Origin: CAYWCV01 sp964629885
GTDB lineage: Bacteria; Bacteroidota; Rhodothermia; Balneolales; CAYWCV01
Length of the DNA stretch: 64,000 nt
Assembly (NCBI GenBank): GCA_964629885.1
Contig: CAZVRJ010000009.1
Location: 1-64,000 of the forward strand
Reading direction: 5' to 3'
The first letter of the stretch is position 1, and each line of letters starts with the position of its first letter. Shown here piece by piece: positions 59,445 through 64,000 of this stretch. The notes beneath the pieces are model-generated. The model saw only the letters and a list, made by a program, of their open reading frames with translations, had not been told where the DNA came from and did not search any database. The position numbers and the translations under genes are program-made.

Positions 59445-61565
59445 ATGATTCCCCGTTTAGAAGAACTTGGAAGTGATGTGCTACGGCACAAACACGGTGA
59501 TCTGTTCAATCACCCCGGACTCACAAATTTTATCGGTACCGTCCAGGTGGACGTCGACCCCATTGGCATCCGCAGCATAAATTTTCCACCATTTGGAAAC
59601 GGCGACGGCATTACTGCATCGCTTTTCTTAAACGGACGCTACTGGCCATCGTATGGTCAGCCGGTCGACATTCAGTGGTTCCCCGACAAGATTGTCCGTA
59701 ACGCAGCGATTGACGGCATTTACATTAAGTCGACTCTGGTGTTGCCATTCGATGTTAACGCTGCATTGATACGCATCGACCTAACCAACAAATATGATGA
59801 TTCGCGTACTATCGATATCAAGCTCGGAATAACGAGCTATATCACGAAAGCGGTACGTGCTTGGAATACGCCTACTGCACCGGCAGAGTACGCACCTAAA
59901 GTAGAGCTGGAGCTCAGTGGTGACGCAAGCACTCATACCACACATGATCTAGATCTCGATATTGGGCGAAATGCCATTATCCATACAGCAAAGGAATCGA
60001 CCGCGGCCCAGATTCAGGGCATTCTTGCCCCTTCAGCACAGTTGTCGAAGCGCCCATCTTTTATTGCGACCAGCCTTGAACTTGGTGGTGGCGATACAAA
60101 AACCATCTGGTTCATCACTGCTACGGGCGATGATGTGAAGACGGTAACGGAAGTTTACGACAGTATTGCGGCCGATCCAGAAGCAGCAATGCGCAAGGTG
60201 CGTACGAGATGGGAGCAAGAAATTGAGGCCATCTTTACACCCGACAATGGTGTGTACTCTGGTAATCTTCCAACTCTGGAGACCGACGATGCCGAAATTC
60301 GCCGTGTCTATCATATGGGTGTTTTAGGTGTGACCTACTTCCGTCGCGATAATCCTGCGTCGGTATACGGTCGTGCGTATGATACCCTAATGCCGAAATA
60401 CTGGCAGACAGTAACGTTCATTTGGGACTACCACCTCAGCGGCGTGGTGCATTCGCTGCTTGATCCAGAGGTGATGACCAAATACATGGACAATTGGCTC
60501 AAGATGGACATCCACTCCCATTTTGGAACCGAGTATTTGACGGGATCGCCAGTTGGGTATTGGTATGGCGTTAACGACTACGCCTTAGTAGCTCTCATGC
60601 GCGACTATTTGCGCTGGACCGGAGATACCGCTTGGCTCGACAAGCCGCTTACACTCAAAGACGGCACCGTAAAACCTGCTGCCGAAATGCTAGAGCATTT
60701 CGCGCACAATTATAAAAATTTCCAGACCGACAGTGGGCTGGCCGATTACGGTGGACTCAACAACTTGCTTGAGTGTGTGAGTACATATATCCACGAGGTG
60801 GCGAGCTTGAACGCGGCCAACGTGTTCAACCTACGTTACGCATCCGAAATTGCAACGCATAAAGGCAACACCAGCGAAGCACAAGCCTTGATGGATGAGG
60901 CAAATGCACTTCTTGAGCGGGTGCAATCGCTGTATGCCGATGGAAAAGGCTTTTGGAACGCCCGTTACCCTGGAAACGAGCTAGTGGAAGTACGCCATGT
61001 GTACGATTTCCTCACCGTACTGAACACTATCCCCGATGCTTTGTCCGACAAGCAGAAGAAGGAAATCACCGAATTTTTCGTGAATGAGCTCCAAACACCA
61101 ACATGGATGCGGGCTCTGTCGCCTTACGACGATAACTCCATGTTCAGCGTCCGTACCGACCACCAGTGGAACGGATCGTATCCAGCATGGCCGCCGATGA
61201 GTGCCCTTGGCCTGTATAATATTGGTGAGCACGATTTGGCTTTCAATTGGCTGAAGGGACTGGCCAAAACAGCGAATCAAGGTCCATTTGGGCAGGCGCA
61301 CTTTGACGAAAACGTGATGCCACTCGAGAGTGGTGGATCGCTCAAGGTATCAGCCGACATCCCATACATCAACGATTGGACCTGCTCGAGCAATGGTAGC
61401 TGGGTTAAACTCATCATCGAGGGTGTGTTCGGTGTCAAAGCAGGACTCAATTCGATTGAGGCCAATCCTAAGTTCGGTGACTTTGATCCGAATGCTGCGC
61501 TTCGTGGCCTGAGATGGCAAGGCAAGACCTACGATGTAACTCGCGACGGACTCGTTGAGCGTTGA
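59445..61565 (+). CDS. (alpha/alpha)6-barrel glycoside hydrolase
   Basis: 706 residues without signal peptide, so cytoplasmic. Residues 1-270 are a beta-sandwich (IGIRSINFPPFGNGDGITASLFLNG, WPSYGQPVDIQWFP). Residues 275-690 form an alpha/alpha toroid with WQTVTFIWDYHLSGVVHSLL, YLTGSPVGYWYGVNDYALVALM, GLADYGGLNNLLECV, ARYPGNELVEVRHVYDF, RTDHQWNGSYPAWPPMSALGLYN and CSSNGSWVKLIIEGVFGV. The Trp-Asn-Gly and Trp-Pro-Pro elements resemble GH63/MGH1-like enzymes, with Asp and Glu candidates in the DYH and ECV segments. Family number not assigned. Confidence 0.75.
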   Translation: MIPRLEELGSDVLRHKHGDLFNHPGLTNFIGTVQVDVDPIGIRSINFPPFGNGDGITASLFLNGRYWPSYGQPVDIQWFPDKIVRNAAIDGIYIKSTLVLPFDVNAALIRIDLTNKYDDSRTIDIKLGITSYITKAVRAWNTPTAPAEYAPKVELELSGDASTHTTHDLDLDIGRNAIIHTAKESTAAQIQGILAPSAQLSKRPSFIATSLELGGGDTKTIWFITATGDDVKTVTEVYDSIAADPEAAMRKVRTRWEQEIEAIFTPDNGVYSGNLPTLETDDAEIRRVYHMGVLGVTYFRRDNPASVYGRAYDTLMPKYWQTVTFIWDYHLSGVVHSLLDPEVMTKYMDNWLKMDIHSHFGTEYLTGSPVGYWYGVNDYALVALMRDYLRWTGDTAWLDKPLTLKDGTVKPAAEMLEHFAHNYKNFQTDSGLADYGGLNNLLECVSTYIHEVASLNAANVFNLRYASEIATHKGNTSEAQALMDEANALLERVQSLYADGKGFWNARYPGNELVEVRHVYDFLTVLNTIPDALSDKQKKEITEFFVNELQTPTWMRALSPYDDNSMFSVRTDHQWNGSYPAWPPMSALGLYNIGEHDLAFNWLKGLAKTANQGPFGQAHFDENVMPLESGGSLKVSADIPYINDWTCSSNGSWVKLIIEGVFGVKAGLNSIEANPKFGDFDPNAALRGLRWQGKTYDVTRDGLVER

Positions 61566-62644
61566 GAGATCATAGTATCATATCTCCAGAAATTGACCAC
61601 ATCACCGGCGAGGTCGTCATCCGTTGGGATGGCGACCCGTACGGTGAGATCCCACGGCTGATGGGCGATCATAACGACTGGCTGCCCGACGAGGGTGTGC
61701 CATCGTTTATGCACGACCATGTCACCGAGTGGCGGTTCGTTCTGCCGATGAATGCCCGAATTGAGTACTCGTTCGTTAATTTGGATGGTAATCCATTCCG
61801 GGATGTGCTCAATCCGAACATCATGTACAACGGATTCGGCACCATGTCGGAACTGATGATGCCTGAGTATGTGAGTCATCCCGCCCTGAAACGCCTTCGA
61901 ACCGGATTTAAGGGGTCGATAAAAGGATGTGATGAGCATCTGATATCCTCTGCTAAACTCGGTTATGATGTGCGTTTTCAGGTCGATACGGCGTTGACTG
62001 GCGATGGCTCGAACACGATGATCATCTTTAACGACGGACTCGACTACATCGAGTTTGCCCATGCGCGAGAGGTGTTGGCGTGGTTACACGATGAAGGGCT
62101 GATTGGGCCGGTGACGGCCGTATTTGTCAATCCTCCTAACAGGCATCTCAAAGAACCACCTAATCGACGATCGGAGTATAATCTAAATCCAGCCTATGCC
62201 GCGTTCATTGCAACCGAGCTTGTCCCTTTCGTAGAGACAATCTATCAAACAGGAGGCACGGCGTCTAAACGAATGATCGTCGGCGATTCATACGGCGGGG
62301 TTTGCGCTTTGTTCGTTGCCCTAAACAACCCGGACCTAATTGGCTTGGCGTATAGCCAGTCGGGATATGTCGGCCTGCGGAGGGACGCCATCTTTGAGCT
62401 TGCTTGCAGAGCCGGTAGCCAAATCCGGTTCTGCTTCGACATAGGCACATTCGAGACGAAGGTCGGATCGGGCATGTTGGATCCCGATGAGTTGGATTTC
62501 TACGATGCCAATCTCAGGCTGCATCAAACATTAATCGATGCTGGAATCAACCATCATTTCAACATTGAACCACAGGGTCACACCTGGGGATTCTGGCGAG
62601 ATGGCCTTCTGCGTAACCTGCCTATTCTATTAAACGAAAAGTAA
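61562..62644 (+). CDS. Enterochelin esterase-like alpha/beta hydrolase
   Basis: 360 residues. No in-frame ATG lies before residue 34, so TTG 61562, which overlaps the upstream stop as TTGA, is the likely start and keeps the N-terminal domain. That domain (VVIRWDGDPYGEIPRLMGDHNDW, WRFVLPMNARIEYSFVNLDG) is a glycogen-binding-like E-set. The hydrolase has the nucleophile Ser in IVGDSYGGVCALF and the catalytic His in PQGHTWGFWRDG. It resembles Fes/IroE and feruloyl- or acetyl-esterases. It may remove ester groups from imported sugars. Confidence 0.78.
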   Translation: MRDHSIISPEIDHITGEVVIRWDGDPYGEIPRLMGDHNDWLPDEGVPSFMHDHVTEWRFVLPMNARIEYSFVNLDGNPFRDVLNPNIMYNGFGTMSELMMPEYVSHPALKRLRTGFKGSIKGCDEHLISSAKLGYDVRFQVDTALTGDGSNTMIIFNDGLDYIEFAHAREVLAWLHDEGLIGPVTAVFVNPPNRHLKEPPNRRSEYNLNPAYAAFIATELVPFVETIYQTGGTASKRMIVGDSYGGVCALFVALNNPDLIGLAYSQSGYVGLRRDAIFELACRAGSQIRFCFDIGTFETKVGSGMLDPDELDFYDANLRLHQTLIDAGINHHFNIEPQGHTWGFWRDGLLRNLPILLNEK

Positions 62645-62667
62645 CATTTTATATATCACAAGTTATC

Positions 62668-64000
62668 ATGCAAGCCAATAATCAGAATAGTTCATCGGGA
62701 CAGACAACGACATCAATGAAATACTCGCGTGGCCGTTTCGACACACATCCCAAACACCGCCTTCATCCAGGTACGTTGCATGCCGGATACAAGCCGCTGG
62801 CAGAAAGAATTGCCGAATCCATAAATATGGGTGTGCGGGTCTTAGCCATCGATGGATACCATGGTGTGAATTGGGTACATTTTCAAGAAGAGTTGAGCCA
62901 AGAGCTCGATAAGGCTGGTGTAAAAGCATCGTGGTTTATGATGGATACAGCGCTGAAGCATGCCGATCAGTTGCGCAAAGAACTCGAACCCTTCCTTGGT
63001 GGTGACGACCCAATCTTTGGGTTCATATGGCCGATGGGGATCGAACCTATGTTTGATCCAGCGAAGGTTGCATCCATTCGCACCGAGGCACTTATCGCTC
63101 GTGGGCGACCTGCTGGTAACGTGACAATCATTATTGGGGTGGGGGCAGCACTTATCGATAACGCCGACTCTGTTTGGTATGTCGATGTATCGAAAGAGAA
63201 GATCCAGCAGCTCCACAAAATGGGTAAGCTTCAGAATTGGGGCGACAACCAAGATCTTGCTTTCGGCACCTTCTATAAACGGGCGTATTACGTTGAATGG
63301 CCAGCTATGAATCGACACAAGCAGGCTTTATTGCCGAAAATCGGCTGCATGATCGATGGTCACGACGACACGAATCCGATATCGATGGTGGGATACGACT
63401 TTCGTAGCGCTCTTGATCAGATGACCCGCACGCCATTTCGTCCACGGCCTTGGTTTGCACCGGGTCCTTGGGGTGGGCAATTCATGAAGAACCACATGGG
63501 ATTGGATCCCAACCAGACAAATTATGCCTGGTCATTTGAGCTTATCGCACCCGAGAATGGAATCACTTTTGGAGATGGACAGCACTCTCTTGAGGTTACG
63601 TTCGACTGGCTACTGTTCAACGACAGTGCCGGTGTGATGGGAACTGATGCCGCTCGACAATTTGGCACTGAGTGGCCGGTGCGATTCGACTATTTGGATA
63701 CGATGGATGGTGGCAGCCTATCGGTTCAGGTGCACCCAAGGCCAGATAAGATCCGTCGGGAGTTCGGGGAGTCCTTCACTCAAGATGAAACCTACTATAT
63801 CGCCCTTGCCGATGATGATGCAAAGGTGTACTTGGGGTTCAAGGACGAAACCCAGCCCGACGAATTCCGGAAGCTACTCGAGGAATCGGCAACAAAAGGC
63901 ATTGAGCTCGATGTGGATCGGTATGTGCACAACAGACCCTCGAGGACACACGATCTATTCATGATTCCCAACGGCACTATCCATTGCAGTGGTGCGGGCA
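62668..64000 (+). CDS. manA: Class I mannose-6-phosphate isomerase with N-terminal kinase-like domain, partial
   Basis: The frame is open from ATG 62668 to the end of the window (444 codons), so the C-terminus is missing. Residues about 45-210 look like a nucleoside-kinase-like domain (VRVLAIDGYHGVNWVHFQEEL). Residues about 290-444 match type I phosphomannose isomerase: the YLDTMDGGSLSVQVHPRPDK metal-site element, ADDDAKVYLGFKDE, and LFMIPNGTIHCSG. It would convert mannose-6-phosphate to fructose-6-phosphate, completing mannose use after the GH38 enzyme. It follows the esterase by 23 bases and is the last visible gene of the operon. Confidence 0.8.
   Translation, partial: MQANNQNSSSGQTTTSMKYSRGRFDTHPKHRLHPGTLHAGYKPLAERIAESINMGVRVLAIDGYHGVNWVHFQEELSQELDKAGVKASWFMMDTALKHADQLRKELEPFLGGDDPIFGFIWPMGIEPMFDPAKVASIRTEALIARGRPAGNVTIIIGVGAALIDNADSVWYVDVSKEKIQQLHKMGKLQNWGDNQDLAFGTFYKRAYYVEWPAMNRHKQALLPKIGCMIDGHDDTNPISMVGYDFRSALDQMTRTPFRPRPWFAPGPWGGQFMKNHMGLDPNQTNYAWSFELIAPENGITFGDGQHSLEVTFDWLLFNDSAGVMGTDAARQFGTEWPVRFDYLDTMDGGSLSVQVHPRPDKIRREFGESFTQDETYYIALADDDAKVYLGFKDETQPDEFRKLLEESATKGIELDVDRYVHNRPSRTHDLFMIPNGTIHCSGAG

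Overview
The window looks like a chromosomal segment of an FCB-group (Bacteroidota-superphylum) bacterium. The evidence is a type IX secretion (T9SS) sorting domain with the NYPNPFNPST signature, a PorV-family outer-membrane protein, a TonB receptor with a carboxypeptidase-regulatory-like N-terminus, DUF6175 and CsgG-like surface genes, and many signal peptides ending in xAQ. An Ignavibacteria- or Kapabacteria-like lineage is my best guess, but species cannot be named. Several genes carry clear AAGGAGG-type ribosome binding sites. There are no rRNA genes, CRISPR arrays or recognisable insertion sequences. One tRNA-Ser(CGA) gene is present.

Layout. 1-527: end of glutamate synthase. 0.65-1.4 kb: a DUF3800 gene. 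1.8-5.9 kb: a coupled five-gene operon of exported CsgG-like, DUF6175 and unknown proteins. 6.0-11.5 kb (minus): histidine operon hisG-hisD-hisCB-hisH-hisA, headed by a tiny His-rich leader ORF and a terminator-like hairpin. HisC and HisB are fused. hisIE sits apart at 20.2 kb, and hisF and a histidinol-phosphatase gene are not in the window. 11.6-13.4 kb: a Cys-containing exported peptide, a beta-propeller protein and a small membrane protein. 13.4-27.8 kb: assorted genes (M20 and S9 peptidases, DinB, Pr6Pr, porin, PAS kinase with response regulator, nitroreductase, propeller-amidohydrolase). 28.3-34.9 kb: an operon of a PqqD-like protein, an ATP-grasp ligase, a PLP decarboxylase with a RiPP-leader-like N-terminus, a urea transporter-M23 fusion, a TPR/beta-barrel protein and a TPR protein. 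35-38.3 kb: a lipoprotein gene and a YceI-porin-YceI trio.

38.4-64 kb is a glycan utilisation region. A minus-strand operon encodes a non-phosphorylated sugar-acid pathway (two SDRs, enolase-family dehydratase, MBL hydrolase or lactonase, mutarotase-like protein, FAH-family hydrolase). A spacer with inverted repeats separates it from a plus-strand operon: GntR regulator, sugar ABC transporter, TonB receptor, T9SS-type protein, PorV-like protein, GH38 alpha-mannosidase, a DUF4185 beta-propeller, an (alpha/alpha)6 glycosidase, an esterase and a mannose-6-phosphate isomerase running off the right edge. The likely flow is outer-membrane uptake, periplasmic trimming, ABC import, cytoplasmic hydrolysis, then isomerisation of mannose-6-phosphate and oxidation of a second sugar. 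The first ABC permease gene has an in-frame amber codon at codon 21.

Intergenic spacers are unusually rich in short tandem repeats, and some repeat words recur in spacers many kilobases apart.
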